Source: an uncultured Pleurocapsa sp.
GTDB lineage: Bacteria > Cyanobacteriota > Cyanobacteriia > Cyanobacteriales > Xenococcaceae
Reading direction: 5' to 3'
Assembly: GCA_937884735.1 (NCBI GenBank)
Contig: CAKZYI010000936.1
Span: 1 to 6,377, forward strand
Length of the DNA: 6,377 nt
Of this stretch, positions 5,954 through 6,377 are shown piece by piece (the first letter of the stretch is position 1; each line of letters starts with the position of its first letter). The notes below the pieces were generated by a model. The model saw nothing but the letters and a program-made list of their open reading frames with translations, searched no databases and was not told where the DNA came from. Both the position numbers and the translations under genes were made by a program.

Positions 5954-6377
5954 ATGGAAACGGATATTCGTAATAGTCTAGAAACAGCAGAAATAATTAG
6001 CGTTAGCGATCGCACTTCTATCTTAACTGGTTCTCTAAGTTCGCTGGATAACGTTGATTTTTTTCGCTTCGATCTGTTTCGTCGCAGTAATTTAGATCTT
6101 GATTTAAGCAGATTAATTGCCAATGGGGATGTATCTTTACTCAATCGCAATGGGAAAGCGATCGCAACATCGAATCTTCCTGATACGGGGGATGGAGCGA
6201 TCGCCATTATTCTCAATCCAGGTACATATTTTATTCAAGTTACTACTCCCATGACTGGAAAGAACACTCCTTACAGTCTTAGTATCTCTGCTACCCAAGC
6301 CGTTCCAACTGTATTCAACAATAAGGGATTAAATTTATCATCGGGAGAAACAGGATTAATTACGGGAGATTTGCTTC
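5954..6377 (+). CDS. PPC-domain surface/secreted protein with a probable CSPG/cadherin-like repeat (partial, runs off right edge)
   Basis: The frame is open from the ATG at 5954 to the window end (141 complete codons). An in-frame TGA at 5945 makes 5954 the first possible ATG, and no strong Shine-Dalgarno is visible. Residues 10-115 match a bacterial pre-peptidase C-terminal (PPC) beta-sandwich: TGSLSSLDNVDFFRFDL, then SNLDLDLS, then LNPGTYFIQV and PYSLSIS. Residues 116-141 (NNKGLNLSSGETGLITGDLL at the end) resemble the start of a CSPG/cadherin-like repeat, whose usual form is N-x-G-L-x(4)-G-x(4)-I-T-x(2)-L. The protein has no signal peptide. Cyanobacterial proteins of this layout are often long, repetitive and end in RTX calcium-binding repeats for type I export, but that part is outside the window. 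The 9-base gap from the exoprotein gene suggests one operon and a shared surface role. The PPC call is firm; the second domain is moderate. Confidence 0.82.
   Translation, partial: METDIRNSLETAEIISVSDRTSILTGSLSSLDNVDFFRFDLFRRSNLDLDLSRLIANGDVSLLNRNGKAIATSNLPDTGDGAIAIILNPGTYFIQVTTPMTGKNTPYSLSISATQAVPTVFNNKGLNLSSGETGLITGDLL
6006..6204. repeat. Cluster of three HIP1 octamers
   Basis: GCGATCGC occurs at 6006-6013, 6158-6165 and 6197-6204, all inside the PPC-domain coding region. That is three of the five copies in the window within 199 bases. Confidence 0.85.

Noticed and set aside
5941..6216. Minus-strand frame of 91 codons
   Set aside because: It lies antisense to the PPC-domain gene, which has a recognisable domain; the shadow frame has none.

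Overview
The window is AT-rich bacterial DNA that is almost certainly cyanobacterial. It carries five copies of the octamer GCGATCGC (HIP1, the palindrome over-represented in many cyanobacterial genomes). Every long protein belongs to the large secreted or cell-surface class common in multicellular and biofilm-forming cyanobacteria. The genus cannot be fixed from this sequence.

Layout, left to right. (1) Positions 1-640, minus strand: the N-terminal 213 residues of a large protein that runs off the left edge. Its last visible segment resembles the start of the cyanobacterial extracellular 'EEIGH' metalloprotease-like domain. (2) 641-818: intergenic, with a tandem TTGACC repeat and a weak hairpin. 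(3) 819-1205, minus: a 128-residue secreted protein with four cysteines, family not recognised. (4) 1206-1507: a 302-base divergent control region containing a perfect 12-bp inverted repeat. (5) 1508-1861, plus: a second small secreted four-cysteine protein (117 residues), also unrecognised. (6) 1862-2056: a terminator hairpin followed by a plausible promoter. (7) 2057-5944, plus: a complete 1295-residue filamentous-haemagglutinin-type exoprotein (TpsA of a two-partner secretion system). It has a signal peptide, a haemagglutination-activity domain, a long beta-helix stalk with six consecutive exact 60-residue repeats, and a conserved cyanobacterial C-terminal segment. (8) 5954-6377, plus: the N-terminus of a second surface or secreted protein, a PPC domain followed by what looks like the start of a CSPG/cadherin-like repeat. 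It lies 9 bases after the exoprotein and runs off the right edge.

Read together, this is a cell-surface/exoprotein locus. The exoprotein would be exported by Sec and then by a TpsB outer-membrane pore, which is not in the window. The two large flanking proteins lack visible signal peptides, which suggests (inference) type I export through a C-terminal RTX-like signal outside the window. The two small divergent secreted proteins have no established role. All three complete proteins end in Cys-Asn, which may be coincidence or a shared feature. No RNA genes, CRISPR arrays, transposases or attachment sites were seen.
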